This document shows, piece by piece, positions 45,020-53,534 of a stretch of DNA of 64,000 nucleotides. The translations under genes and the position numbers were made by a program. Source of the stretch: Bradyrhizobium ottawaense. Its GTDB lineage: Bacteria; Pseudomonadota; Alphaproteobacteria; Rhizobiales; Xanthobacteraceae. Numbering within the stretch: position 1 is the first letter of the stretch; each line of letters begins with the position of its first letter. The stretch lies in the NCBI RefSeq assembly GCF_002278135.3, contig NZ_CP029425.2:8036001-8100000 (forward strand), read 5' to 3'. The notes beneath the pieces were generated by a model. That model saw nothing but the letters and a program-made list of their open reading frames with translations. It ran no database searches and was not told the origin of the DNA.

Positions 45020-45063
45020 GCCATCCTATTGGATGCATTGATTTTCTTGAAATTTCGGTCCTG

Positions 45064-45086
45064 AGTGCCACACGAAAGTGCCACAC
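45064..45086 (+). repeat. AGTGCCACAC direct repeats before integrase start
   Basis: Two copies of AGTGCCACAC (45064-45073 and 45077-45086) lie 13 bases apart between the attachment side and the integrase start at 45092. Short direct repeats here are often binding sites for the integrase arm domain or the excision factor. Confidence 0.4.
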
Positions 45087-45091
45087 AGACC

Positions 45092-46753
45092 ATGGTTTCT
45101 CTGAAGTTCTCGATGTCCCAACGTGCCGGCTCGACCGTTCCCCAATTCCGCATTCGTGTTCCCACCAAGATCGTCGATCGACTACGCGGCAAGCGCGTGT
45201 TGCTCAGCATCAGCACACCAGACGACTATCCGTTCGTCCGGACGGTGACCATCGGAAGCGACGTAGCGTTTAGTCTCGGGACGGACGACAGGACTATTGC
45301 GGAGGCGCGACAGGCCAACGCTCTGGATCATCTTCGCCGGTTGTTTGATCTGACCGAAGCGGCTCCGATCAGTCTCAGTCACAAAGACATGGTCGCGCTG
45401 AGCGGCGAGACCTATCGGCTGTATCAGGAAATCCACCGCGACAACCCCGGCGAACCCGACGCATGGATGTATCACAAAGCGCTCAGTCGCGCAGCCCTTG
45501 AAGGTCGCATCAAAAACCCACCGCCAGCGGCCTTGATGCCGAACGAGGTGAACACCGCGACGGAACTGTTTGGGACTGGTGATCTGACTGCGGCTGTCAA
45601 CGCCTTCCCGGCCGACCAGTATGACGCGCTTGAAGATCGGTTCGGACTTCTCGCGGATTGGGTGCTGATCCGTCAGCGCATCCACCTAAACCCGAATGAC
45701 CGGCAACGATTCTTGCGCTTGGTCGGCATGGCCAGTCTTGATGCGGGCTGGCAGTTACGGCGCAATGCGGAGGGTGATTACAGTCCTGATCCGAAAGCGC
45801 AGCGCTTCCCAGCGATCGAAAGCGTCGCAGCGATCAAGCCGCGGCAGACGATCACCGGCCTGCTCGACCTGTGGTGGGCTGAAGCCAAAGCAACTGGCCG
45901 CAGTCGGACCACCTATGACACTTATAAGGGGGCCGTTGATCGACTGGTTAAGCATCTTGGTCATGACGATGCCAACCGCGTGACCGAGCAGGACATGCTT
46001 GCATTCAAGGATGCCCGTCTGAAGGTCGTGACCGCAAAGACCTTGAAGGATGGTGATCTGCCGGGGATCAAATCCGTTCTTGGTTGGGCAGTAGACAATC
46101 GGAAGCTGGCGAACAATCCAGCCGACGCAATCAAGGTCAAGGCGGAAAAGAAAATCCGGACTCGATCGAAGGGTTTCACAGATCAGGAAGCCGGCGCAAT
46201 CTTCGACGCTTGCTGTACATACGTGCAGAAGCAGAAAGAGGACCCGAGAACCGCCGCCGCCAAGCGGTGGGCACCGCTGATCGCCTGCTACACGGGCTGC
46301 CGGATTGCGGAGGCGCTACAGCTTCGCAAGGAGGATGTTCGCGACGAGTCGGGCCACCATGTTTTTGATCTCAATCCACTTGCTGGCAGCATCAAGACCG
46401 GGACTTACCGGCTGGTCCCAGTCCATCCACACCTGATCGAACTCGGACTGTTGCGCTTCGTCGCTGGCTCGGGCAACGGCCCGCTGTTCGCGAAAGGCAG
46501 CTACAAACGTGTTCTTGATTTTGTTCGGGCAGTCGTAACCGACGAACGAGTCCAGCCTAACCACGCATGGCGGCACCGCCTCAAGTCAGTTAGCCGCAAC
46601 CTCGGATTCGATCCGCGAGTCGTCGATGCCATTCAGGGCCACGCAGCCCGAACATCTGGCGAGGACTACGGCGACGTGTCGGTAATCGCCATGGCCCGTG
46701 TGATCAATGCTATTCCTCGGATTGCAAAAAACGCCCCCGGCCGGATTGGCTGA
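45092..46753 (+). CDS. Tyrosine recombinase / integrase
   Basis: This is a phage-type site-specific integrase of 553 residues. It would catalyse integration at the tRNA-Thr gene. The catalytic residues are visible: Arg in ACYTGCRIAEALQLRKEDV, His-x-x-Arg in NHAWRHRLKS, His in IQGHAART, and the tyrosine in GEDYGD. The SAM-like core-binding domain lies around DLWWAEAKATGRSRTTYDTYKG. The long N-terminal part is typical of DUF6538-like integrases in Rhizobiales. I chose ATG 45092; a GTG at 45065 is in frame. The 3' end overlaps a terminator for the convergent gene. Confidence 0.9.
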   Translation: MVSLKFSMSQRAGSTVPQFRIRVPTKIVDRLRGKRVLLSISTPDDYPFVRTVTIGSDVAFSLGTDDRTIAEARQANALDHLRRLFDLTEAAPISLSHKDMVALSGETYRLYQEIHRDNPGEPDAWMYHKALSRAALEGRIKNPPPAALMPNEVNTATELFGTGDLTAAVNAFPADQYDALEDRFGLLADWVLIRQRIHLNPNDRQRFLRLVGMASLDAGWQLRRNAEGDYSPDPKAQRFPAIESVAAIKPRQTITGLLDLWWAEAKATGRSRTTYDTYKGAVDRLVKHLGHDDANRVTEQDMLAFKDARLKVVTAKTLKDGDLPGIKSVLGWAVDNRKLANNPADAIKVKAEKKIRTRSKGFTDQEAGAIFDACCTYVQKQKEDPRTAAAKRWAPLIACYTGCRIAEALQLRKEDVRDESGHHVFDLNPLAGSIKTGTYRLVPVHPHLIELGLLRFVAGSGNGPLFAKGSYKRVLDFVRAVVTDERVQPNHAWRHRLKSVSRNLGFDPRVVDAIQGHAARTSGEDYGDVSVIAMARVINAIPRIAKNAPGRIG

Positions 46754-46762
46754 GGGCGTTGA
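46726..46762 (-). terminator. Terminator for the gene at 46783
   Basis: Read on the minus strand, a stem AACGCCC / GGGCGTT with an inner GC-rich part is followed by TTTTTT. It lies 21 bp after the stop of the 46783 gene and overlaps the 3' end of the integrase coding sequence. Its AACGCCCCCGGCCGG core recurs at 47166-47180. Confidence 0.75.
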
Positions 46763-46782
46763 TAAAGGTCGGTTGGCAAAAT

Positions 46783-47091
46783 CTAGTTCAGCGTGTCCGG
46801 TTCACCGAGCACTTCCAACAATGCCACCGCCTGTTCGTAGCTATCGCACGGGATCGCGTTCGCCCGGCAAAAGGACGTGACGCCATCGGCGCTGATATTG
46901 CGAAGGACCGCGGCGCCTTTGATAGTCAGTGTTCCGATTCCAAAAGGCTGAGCGAAGTCCTGCCATACGGCTAAAACCACGTCGTTGTCCTCTATGATCT
47001 GGCGGACGGGTTTCGTCGTGCCGTCCATCAGCGTCCTGTTTGCGTTTGCCATCGCGACGAACGTCGACAGCGTGGTGACAAGCTCAGTCAT
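46783..47091 (-). CDS. Uncharacterised small protein in the element
   Basis: The 102-residue protein starts at 47091 behind a GAGGAGAAAA site. It contains TLMDGTTKPVRQIIEDNDVVLAVW and a C-terminal SADGVTSFCRANAIPCDSYEQAVALLEVLG. No transmembrane segment is present. It is convergent with the integrase and ends at a terminator. No family is recognised; it may be a small regulator. Confidence 0.55.
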   Translation of the reverse strand: MTELVTTLSTFVAMANANRTLMDGTTKPVRQIIEDNDVVLAVWQDFAQPFGIGTLTIKGAAVLRNISADGVTSFCRANAIPCDSYEQAVALLEVLGEPDTLN

Positions 47092-47207
47092 ATATTTTTC
47101 TCCTCGCAAGATTGAGGGTGATCATGAGGTATCGCTTTTTGGAGTGTCCACGCGAACCAAATGAGAACGCCCCCGGCCGGCTTGACCGAGCTAAGAACGA
47201 GCCGAGG

Positions 47208-47468
47208 TCAGCAGGCACCGCGCGCATTTTCTGCATCAAGATCGATTTCGCCAGCCGGATTCATCGACCATTTGCGGCGCCATCTCGGAGCAGCCATCTC
47301 ATCGATAAGTCTGCCCGAACTACCGACCGTTGGCAGCCACATTGCGTCAATGCCTCTGTGGAGCCGCTTCAGGCTCACCGAGCACATCCTGAAAATCTCC
47401 GGCTCATTCGGATCGAATGCGACATAGCGGCTGCTTTCTTTGATGATGCTGTAGTTGCGATAGTCCAC
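47208..47468 (-). CDS. Uncharacterised small protein in the element
   Basis: The 86-residue product begins at a GTG (47468), supported by an AGAGGA site. The sequence has YRNYSIIKESSRYVAFDP and a basic tail (PRWRRKWSMNPAGEID). There is no signal peptide and no recognised domain. It is separated from its neighbours by more than 100 bp on both sides. Confidence 0.5.
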   Translation of the reverse strand: MDYRNYSIIKESSRYVAFDPNEPEIFRMCSVSLKRLHRGIDAMWLPTVGSSGRLIDEMAAPRWRRKWSMNPAGEIDLDAENARGAC

Positions 47469-47617
47469 CTGAGTCCTCTCTGTGTGTTGGCCGGAGGCAC
47501 TATGCAGGAGGCTCCATTTGCTTCAAGGCTGTTGCATTCGCACGAATGCAAACGAGAGAGCCATCAAAGCGAGGGTACGTCCGCCTCGCAATGATGACTC
47601 TCCCTCCCGGCCGTGCG

Positions 47618-50600
47618 TTAGGTGTACTCGCTCTCTGAGTCGTGGACACGCCAGTTCATCGACTCGTCAACCCGGCGCTGCACCAGCGTTGCGAGGGCTT
47701 CCGGGTCGTGACTGTTGCCGTTGATGTGGATCGCGACAGAGCCGCGGCCGGCACCACCAAAGTCACCCCTCATCGGGACGCCAGACGTCGGGGCAGCAGG
47801 AACATTCTTGATCGCGTCGGCGGGGGCCGGCACGTTATTGATGTTCTGCTCGATGAATTTGCGGTAGTTGATCGCACCTTGGCGACCCTTGCCGTAGCTC
47901 GATCCCGGACCAACCCAATCAGTGAACTCGTTGCCGTCCTTCGGGCTGATCTTAAAACCCTTGATGCCGGTTTGCGCCGAGCCGTTGGGATCGGTTGCCA
48001 AGCCTTGATCAGTGTAGCCGCCGATAACATGGCTTCCAGCCAGAGCACGCCTTGTGTAGGCGTCGTAATTTTCGAACAGCTTCGGATTTCTCTTCAGTCG
48101 TTCGATCGCTCCGTATATTTCACCACGACGGATGGGCCCGTAGAAGCTGTTATACTTGCCGGTTCGCGGATTGACGCTGCGAACGCCATCGGCTGAGAAG
48201 CCGAGCATCTGACGCAGTGTCTTGCCTTGCATGTCAGCACGGTTCATGAGGCTCTCGATGGTGCCCCCCTTGCTGATGCCTTCGGTAGCTTGGATGGCTG
48301 CGAGGTGCATTCTCAGGGTCGGATCATTCTTCAGCTCTTCACCGAAGCGAGCGCGTCGGGCAGCGAGGAAGTCGCTTCCTGCGAGACCTGCGCCGACACT
48401 CATATCGGCAGCTCCACCCGCGGGGATTTCGGTCCCAACGCTGGGAGTGCTGTAGCTCATTCCGACCTTGCCGCCGCGCCGGATGATACCGCCCGACCCA
48501 ACACCGAAGTTGGGAAGCATGCCGCCCGGCGTAGCGCCCTTGATCAGGGCGTCGGGAGTGCCGACACCGCTGAGCAGGCGCCCTATACCTCCATCTCCAC
48601 CGCCAGAAGACGCAGCGCCCTGATAGGCATACTGGAGTCCGCCGGCACGGCTGCGGGAGCTGAAGTCCGTGGCGCCCATGAACGAAGCTCGCTCGATCTT
48701 TCCGCCGAGGTTGTCGAGCTTGTTCCCGATGAAGCTCATCGGGTGAACGTCCGCGGGGTTGAAGCCGTCGCCACTCTGCTTTTGGTACAGCTCTTTCTTG
48801 TGCTGGCGTTGACGCTCTCGCCATTGGCTCGTCGTTTCTCCCGGCCGTTTCTTTGAGGCATCCGATGTGCCGGCATCGTTGTTCTCCGCGAGGGCCCACG
48901 CGAGCAGGGCAGCGGTGCCAACAGGGTTGCCGGTGGCGGCACCTAGCAACGCCCGACCACCGAGCAGGCCCGCGATGCGGCTGATGATGTTCGCAACGCC
49001 AGCTAACACGGCCATGAGCGGGGCGAGCGTTCCCAGCGCGATGGAGAGCGCAACAATCTGGCCGACCAGCTTACCCAGGACTTCAGCGCTGTTGCCGTCC
49101 TTTCCCATGGCGGTGGCAACGCCCTTCAGCATGCTGATGATGGTGTCAGAGACTGACTTGAGCCCGTTCACGAAGCCCGACGCAAAGCCGATGATCTTGT
49201 CCACGTCGATGGACGAAAGTTTCGCTGCGATCTTGTCGAGTGCGTCGCCCATGTTGGCGACGCCAAAGGCCTTCTTCAGCCGCTCGACAAGGTCTCGGGA
49301 CTTCTCCGCGATCTTGCTGGAGGTGAAGATGCCGGTATGTCGATCGAACCAATCGGATACCTCGATGAAGCTCTGCTCGAAGCCGCTCCCGAATTTCTCC
49401 CATGCGAGACCAAACATCGCCTTGATGCGGTCCGAGCGCTTCTGAAGCGAGTTAAGCTTGGTACGGGAGAACGCGGAGACCGCATCGCTCTTCTGGTCGA
49501 TTTCCTTCAACGTCTCCCGGATTTGGTCGGCAGCCTTGGCCATCTGCACCAGTTCGTCCCGCCACTCCCGCATGCCGGCAAGGTTCGCGAATTTAGCCCG
49601 GCTCTGCTCAGACATGTTCCTCATCTTCGAAAACATGTCCAACATGAACTCGGTTGGAGCCGATGCCAATCTCTGAGCCATCTGCGCCCGGCCGCCGTAA
49701 CCGATCATACGTGCAGCCTGATCCAGATCCTTCGCGCGCGCGCCGCGAGCATTTCCGGCGTTCGCAAATTCTGAGGTCAGGAAGCCAACGAACGTGCCGG
49801 CCTTGTTCGGCTGTAAGCCTGCCGAGATACCGACCGACGTGAACGCGGACAGGTCGGTTTCCTTCATCTTCGTGGTGCTCAAGGCGGACAGCGCACGCTT
49901 GTTCGCCTCTACCACCTCGTTCGGGTCTGCGGCGGTCGCAGCGGCGGCGACGGCCACCGAGGTCATCATCCGGGCGACGCGGGCCGGATCGGCGTTCCGG
50001 ACGTTGCCATAGAGGCTGGTTGCGGTCTTGCCGGCCAACTTCATCAGCTCGCCGATGTTCATTTCCAGCGCCGACGACGCCTCCAAGGCGTTTTCCGTGA
50101 CCTTCTTTGCAGCGGTGGCGTCGAAGCCTTGCTTAAGCGCCTCGGTGTAGCTGTCCAGAACAGCCGCTGCGGATTCGCCAAACCTGATCGCAACCTGATC
50201 TGACCAGTCACCGCGAAGCCGCTTCACTTCCGCTGCGGACAGACCACCGAAAATTTGTGCCTTCGTCTCCGCCACGTCGGATTCCATTCGTTTCTTAAAG
50301 GCGGATGCGACGCCGGAGATGGTGATGCCCCCTGAGATGAGCGCGGTGGTTGGCGAAATGCCACGGGGGAGCGCGCCACGGCCGCCGGAGTTGGCACCAC
50401 GACCAACGGCGCGTTGCTCAGCCTGCCTGCGGTTGTAGGTCTGCCGGTCGAGGCGATCCAGTTCACGATGGAACGCCCGCGCGTCACGCAGGCTGTCTGC
50501 ATAGGCCGACTTCCATTCAGTGCGATAGGCCGACGCAGCCCTGCGAGCGTCGTCGGTGAACTTCTGTAGGCCTGCCGATAGGCTGTCTGGAAACAGCTTA

Positions 50601-50731
50601 GGCGCGGAGATGCCGTTGATGGAGTTGATTACCGCCTTAAGCTTCTGGAGGTTTTTTTGGAGGCCAGCGACCACAGGGCTCATGCTGTCGGTCGCGCTCA
50701 ATTGGACGTGGAGTAGGAGGTTCTCTGACAT
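47618..50731 (-). CDS. Phage tail tape-measure protein with muramidase-like region
   Basis: The 1037-residue protein fits a tail tape-measure protein. A coiled-coil N-terminus (SDSLRDARAFHRELDRLDRQ) is followed by hydrophobic and glycine-rich segments (TTALISGGITISGVASAFKK and VALSIALGTLAPLMAVLAGV). Near residues 815-900 RARFGEELKNDPTLRMHLAA, with IESLMNRADMQGKTLRQML, resembles a muramidase-type domain seen in rhizobial phage proteins. No other tail, capsid or portal gene is visible in the window, so it appears alone. Its transcript would run towards the integrase. It may belong to a degenerate prophage or a phage satellite. Confidence 0.8.
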   Translation of the reverse strand: MSENLLLHVQLSATDSMSPVVAGLQKNLQKLKAVINSINGISAPKLFPDSLSAGLQKFTDDARRAASAYRTEWKSAYADSLRDARAFHRELDRLDRQTYNRRQAEQRAVGRGANSGGRGALPRGISPTTALISGGITISGVASAFKKRMESDVAETKAQIFGGLSAAEVKRLRGDWSDQVAIRFGESAAAVLDSYTEALKQGFDATAAKKVTENALEASSALEMNIGELMKLAGKTATSLYGNVRNADPARVARMMTSVAVAAAATAADPNEVVEANKRALSALSTTKMKETDLSAFTSVGISAGLQPNKAGTFVGFLTSEFANAGNARGARAKDLDQAARMIGYGGRAQMAQRLASAPTEFMLDMFSKMRNMSEQSRAKFANLAGMREWRDELVQMAKAADQIRETLKEIDQKSDAVSAFSRTKLNSLQKRSDRIKAMFGLAWEKFGSGFEQSFIEVSDWFDRHTGIFTSSKIAEKSRDLVERLKKAFGVANMGDALDKIAAKLSSIDVDKIIGFASGFVNGLKSVSDTIISMLKGVATAMGKDGNSAEVLGKLVGQIVALSIALGTLAPLMAVLAGVANIISRIAGLLGGRALLGAATGNPVGTAALLAWALAENNDAGTSDASKKRPGETTSQWRERQRQHKKELYQKQSGDGFNPADVHPMSFIGNKLDNLGGKIERASFMGATDFSSRSRAGGLQYAYQGAASSGGGDGGIGRLLSGVGTPDALIKGATPGGMLPNFGVGSGGIIRRGGKVGMSYSTPSVGTEIPAGGAADMSVGAGLAGSDFLAARRARFGEELKNDPTLRMHLAAIQATEGISKGGTIESLMNRADMQGKTLRQMLGFSADGVRSVNPRTGKYNSFYGPIRRGEIYGAIERLKRNPKLFENYDAYTRRALAGSHVIGGYTDQGLATDPNGSAQTGIKGFKISPKDGNEFTDWVGPGSSYGKGRQGAINYRKFIEQNINNVPAPADAIKNVPAAPTSGVPMRGDFGGAGRGSVAIHINGNSHDPEALATLVQRRVDESMNWRVHDSESEYT

Positions 50732-51219
50732 GGTCTCTCTTGTTCGTTGGCGCGACCGAGCACGCGGACGGTGACGGCGTAAATCGCCTTTTGGAAAATG
50801 CGCTCATATTGCGCGTGAAATGGTGACGCCCGATGATTTCGGGGGTGGGGGTGCGGATGCATGAACCTCCCGCGCGTGTGGGGGTACATCCCCGAAGGTC
50901 TGGGGTGGTCGTAAGTCCGCTTTTTGTTGGTGGCTAAGGAAAACCGCTCAGCCAATGCCGGGGCCATGCGGCACAAAAATTCGCGGCTTCACCCTCCCGC
51001 GCTTGCGAGCGCTGGGAAACCTTGGCAGCCCGGTGGCATGCGCAACGCGAGCAAGGCCTTGCGCAGGGAAGATGCTGAGCCTATGTGTTGCCGCGAAGTC
51101 TCGTCACGAGACCTGTGCGCCTCCGCTTCGTCGGGGACCGTGCTCATCGCAACGCGCCGCATCGATCATCAACACAAGGGCTGTGCCGTATCTGGCCCGG
51201 CCCATGGAAGGATCATGCC
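50732..51219. other. Gene-free gap of 488 bp
   Basis: This region separates the tape-measure gene from the small plus-strand gene at 51220. It contains short GGGGTGGGGG- and CCCGCGCG-rich stretches. I see no convincing coding region, and no RNA gene or repeat beyond local composition. Promoters for both divergent neighbours probably lie here. Confidence 0.5.
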
Positions 51220-51447
51220 ATGAGCACGACAGTCACACTCAAAGCCGTCCAGCGTCGTTTCGAACGCTCGCAGAACTACCGCAGCAAAATTTGCGCGCTC
51301 TCGCCACGGGAGCGGCAGGGCCTGCACGGCAGCCGCTTCGCTTTGATCGAAGGCAACTCCATCTTGGACGCTGGCGATCTGGAGGCGGTGCAGCGCTGGT
51401 GCCGAGACGCGGGCGTGTTGCACCGGAGCGAAACGATCGTGGCATAG
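51220..51447 (+). CDS. Uncharacterised small protein in the element
   Basis: The 75-residue protein has an AAGGA site before ATG 51220. It is basic at the start (VTLKAVQRRFERSQNYRSKI) and carries the phrase ALSPRERQGLHGSRFALIEG. No hydrophobic segment is present. It lies 139 bp upstream of the serine recombinase in the same direction. Function unknown. Confidence 0.5.
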   Translation: MSTTVTLKAVQRRFERSQNYRSKICALSPRERQGLHGSRFALIEGNSILDAGDLEAVQRWCRDAGVLHRSETIVA

Positions 51448-51494
51448 CTGGTGCTGCAAGGCGGCTGGACCGGCGATAACCGCCGGTCCGCCGT

Positions 51495-51579
51495 CTGTTA
51501 CGGGTACAAGATTTGTGTTGACGGAGACTTGGGCTACTCGTTACAGATACGTCAACGGACGTTGAAGTATTCGTAACAG
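51495..51579 (+). repeat. Inverted repeats upstream of the serine recombinase
   Basis: CTGTTACG (51495-51502) and its complement CGTAACAG (51572-51579) bracket an inner pair GTTGAC (51517-51522) and GTCAAC (51551-51556), with a further CGTTACAG at 51539. The nested arrangement directly before a recombinase gene (start 51587) could form a res-like or operator site. Confidence 0.5.
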
Positions 51580-51586
51580 GCGGGCC

Positions 51587-52282
51587 ATGGCGCAGCACAA
51601 TGGGAAGTTCGTCACCTACTACCGAGTTTCCACCGGCAAGCAGGGTAAGTCTGGTCTCGGCATCGAGGCTCAACGGGCCGCGGTTGCTGCCTATCTCAAC
51701 GGTGGCGATTGGACGATCGTTGCCGAGTTCACCGAGGTGGAGTCGGGTAAGCGATCTGACCGGCCCGCGCTGGAGCAGGCACTGGCCGCCGCGCGACTGC
51801 ATCGGGCCGCGCTGGTGGTTTCCAAGGTTGACCGCCTTACTCGCTCTGTCGCCTTCCTGTCCCGCCTGCTTGAGGCCGGCGTTGACGTTCGGTTCGCGGA
51901 CCTGCCCGTGATCGAAGGCGCTACCGGCCGTTTCCTTCTTCAGCAGATGGTGGCAGTGGCGGAGTTGGAAGCCGGCATGATCTCAGCCCGCACCAAAGCG
52001 GCACTGGCGGCGGCCAAGCGTCGAGGGAAGAAGCTTGGCGGCAACCGTGGTGTTGTCCCCGGTGCGAAGATGCAGGACGCCTCCCGGAAAGCCCTACTGG
52101 ACCGCACGACGAAACATGCGGCAGATATCGGCCCGACGATCCGCAAGCTACAGGCGGACGGCGCAACGTCGCTACGGTCGATTGCAGATGGCTTGAATGA
52201 GGCCGGCATTCCGACTGCGCTCGGCAACGGAAAGTGGCAGGCCGTGCAAGTTCAGCGAGTTCTCGCGCGTTTATCGCAGTGA
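51587..52282 (+). CDS. Serine recombinase (resolvase/invertase family)
   Basis: The 231-residue protein has the N-terminal resolvase catalytic domain, including the nucleophilic serine in VTYYRVSTGKQGKSGLG, KVDRLTRSVAFLSRLLEAGV, and the arginine-rich QMVAVAELEAGMISARTKAAL. The C-terminal part (KRRGKKLGGNRG, then a helix-turn-helix-like SLRSIADGLNEAGIPTALG) fits small serine recombinases. It would act on sites in DNA nearby, possibly the inverted repeats just upstream. It overlaps the convergent gene at 52271 by 12 bp. Confidence 0.88.
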   Translation: MAQHNGKFVTYYRVSTGKQGKSGLGIEAQRAAVAAYLNGGDWTIVAEFTEVESGKRSDRPALEQALAAARLHRAALVVSKVDRLTRSVAFLSRLLEAGVDVRFADLPVIEGATGRFLLQQMVAVAELEAGMISARTKAALAAAKRRGKKLGGNRGVVPGAKMQDASRKALLDRTTKHAADIGPTIRKLQADGATSLRSIADGLNEAGIPTALGNGKWQAVQVQRVLARLSQ

Positions 52283-52543
52283 CACGCAATAGCTGACGGC
52301 GCTAGTGAACGTCCCGCTTGGGCACGATCGGGCGGGCAGACGGGCAAAGGCGCGTGGCGTGTCCACATGGAGCGCGATGCAGCACGGTCCCGACGCCAAA
52401 TACCCGACCGGGCACACGCTGCCGGCTTTGGCGATTTGGTCGCGACCGTCGACGGGTACGCAGTACGGGCCGGCAAGTGCGGGAGGCGCAACAGTGAGAG
52501 CCAACGCGAGTGCGTGCAGTCCTGCGAGTCGTCTCAATATCAT
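52271..52543 (-). CDS. Small cysteine-rich secreted protein
   Basis: The 90-residue product has a signal peptide (MILRRLAGLHALALALTVAP, cleavage near ALA-G). Six cysteines occur in the mature part (GPYCVPVD, GSVCPVGYLASGPCC, RSCPSG, SYCVSL), suggesting three disulphides. A CGGAGG site lies 8 bases upstream of ATG 52543. It is tail-to-tail with the recombinase gene. No family is known to me. Confidence 0.65.
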   Translation of the reverse strand: MILRRLAGLHALALALTVAPPALAGPYCVPVDGRDQIAKAGSVCPVGYLASGPCCIALHVDTPRAFARLPARSCPSGTFTSAVSYCVSLR

Positions 52544-52604
52544 CTGTTGCGCCTCCGATGGACCGCGGCGACTCTGGAGAAGCTGAAAACCGCGGTCCAA
52601 ACAT

Positions 52605-52874
52605 TTAGGCAGCCGGCGCTGCCGCTGCTACCTCTCTTTCGACTTCGTCGAGCTTTGCACGGGCGGCCTTGAGATCAGCCTCGGCCGCTGGAACACTGGC
52701 CAGTGCGCGTTCATGCGCCTCAAGCGCGGCTGCCACGGCGGCCTGAGCGGCGGCAAGTCGCTGGCCCCGTTCGCGGGCCACGAGATGCTGAGCCCGTTGC
52801 TCCCGTGCATCAGGCGGAATCGCTTCGATGGCCTCCCTTGTGGCAACTGCACTTCGTAATCTTCGATAGGTCAT
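52605..52874 (-). CDS. Small coiled-coil protein
   Basis: The 89-residue protein is alanine- and glutamate-rich with a long heptad-like helix (QRLAAAQAAVAAALEAHERA, AAEADLKAARAKLDEVEREV). It begins MTYRRLRS behind a GAGGA site. The ATG overlaps the stop of the upstream gene (TCATG at 52871-52874), so the two are translationally coupled. Function unknown; composition suggests a structural or adaptor role. Confidence 0.6.
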   Translation of the reverse strand: MTYRRLRSAVATREAIEAIPPDAREQRAQHLVARERGQRLAAAQAAVAAALEAHERALASVPAAEADLKAARAKLDEVEREVAAAAPAA

Positions 52875-53230
52875 GCGCGGTTCCTCATGATGTCGTCCAT
52901 CATCGTCTTGGTGATGCCGGTGGCTCTGGCATGGCGTGCATGCCACGCGGCGTCGAGTGGACGTTTCCGACGCATCTCGGTGATTGTCCGCTCTGCGTCC
53001 GGCTTGTCGGGCTGTTGCAGTCGGCCGAACCCGCTCGGAGCCCGGTCATGCAGGTCGCGAAGATAGTCCTGGACGGACAGCGAGCCCTTGCCGGGGATCG
53101 TGATCAGGTCACCGTCCAACTTGCTGCCGGCGAGGTCGATTGCGACTGTCGCCATGGTCGTGGAGTTGAGCGCGTAGCCCTTGGCGCGTGCGGCAGAGAC
53201 GACGGCGTCCTCAATTGCGTCCGTGGTCAT
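52871..53230 (-). CDS. Uncharacterised protein in the element
   Basis: The 119-residue protein begins MTTDAIEDAVVSAARAKGYA and has DGDLITIPGKGSLSVQDYLRDLHD and TGITKTMMDDIMRNRA. It is soluble and mildly acidic. The start at 53230 has GAGG at 9 bases and lies one base after the stop of the ribbon-helix-helix gene (53232), so they form a tight operon. No domain is recognised. Confidence 0.6.
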   Translation of the reverse strand: MTTDAIEDAVVSAARAKGYALNSTTMATVAIDLAGSKLDGDLITIPGKGSLSVQDYLRDLHDRAPSGFGRLQQPDKPDAERTITEMRRKRPLDAAWHARHARATGITKTMMDDIMRNRA

Positions 53231-53231
53231 C

Positions 53232-53429
53232 TTAGGCTGCCTCATGTTCGCGGCGAAGGCCGGCGATCAGATATCGGCGCATCTTCGAGCTACGGTTCGC
53301 GCACGAAGGATCATCTTGAGCGGCGGCAGCGTCGATCCTGTCGAGCAGGATTTTGGGCAGCTTCAGCGCTACGTGTACCATCGGTGAGCAGACAAGCTCA
53401 TCCGGGGCGAAGGGGTCGGTTTTCTTCAT
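53232..53429 (-). CDS. Ribbon-helix-helix-like protein
   Basis: The 65-residue protein carries a ribbon-helix-helix-like core: VHVALKLPKILLDRIDAAAA, then RSSKMRRYLIAGLRREHEAA. This is similar to CopG/MetJ-type DNA-binding proteins that control small operons. GGAAG precedes ATG 53429. It is first in a three-gene operon with 52871-53230 and 52605-52874. Confidence 0.6.
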   Translation of the reverse strand: MKKTDPFAPDELVCSPMVHVALKLPKILLDRIDAAAAQDDPSCANRSSKMRRYLIAGLRREHEAA

Positions 53430-53456
53430 GGTGTTCTTCCAGGGGTGTAGAAAAGC

Positions 53457-53534
53457 AAAAACCCGCCGGGCAAGTTGCCGAGCGGGTTGGGTGTCAGTGG
53501 TGTAGAAAAGCGATGGGCTCCCTCGCGGGAGCCC
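53457..53534 (-). terminator. Two terminator-like hairpins with repeated tails
   Basis: On the minus strand the hairpin at 53457-53488 (ACCCGC...GCGGGT) runs into TTTTTGC and then GCTTTTCTACACC. A second hairpin at 53515-53534 (GGGCTCCC-TCGC-GGGAGCCC) is also followed by GCTTTTCTACACC. The 13-mer copies lie at 53444-53456 and 53499-53511. They lie in the 364-bp gap before the ribbon-helix-helix operon, whose remaining part (53535-53793) shows no gene I can support. Confidence 0.6.

Noticed and set aside
44628..45086. Minus-strand frame across tRNA-Thr encoding LPDRIELSTSPLP-type sequence
   Set aside because: This is the familiar false protein read antisense through a tRNA gene.
50698..50976. 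Minus-strand frame of 92 codons upstream of the tape-measure gene
   Set aside because: The composition is histidine- and proline-rich without domain or ribosome site, and it overlaps the start of the tape-measure gene.
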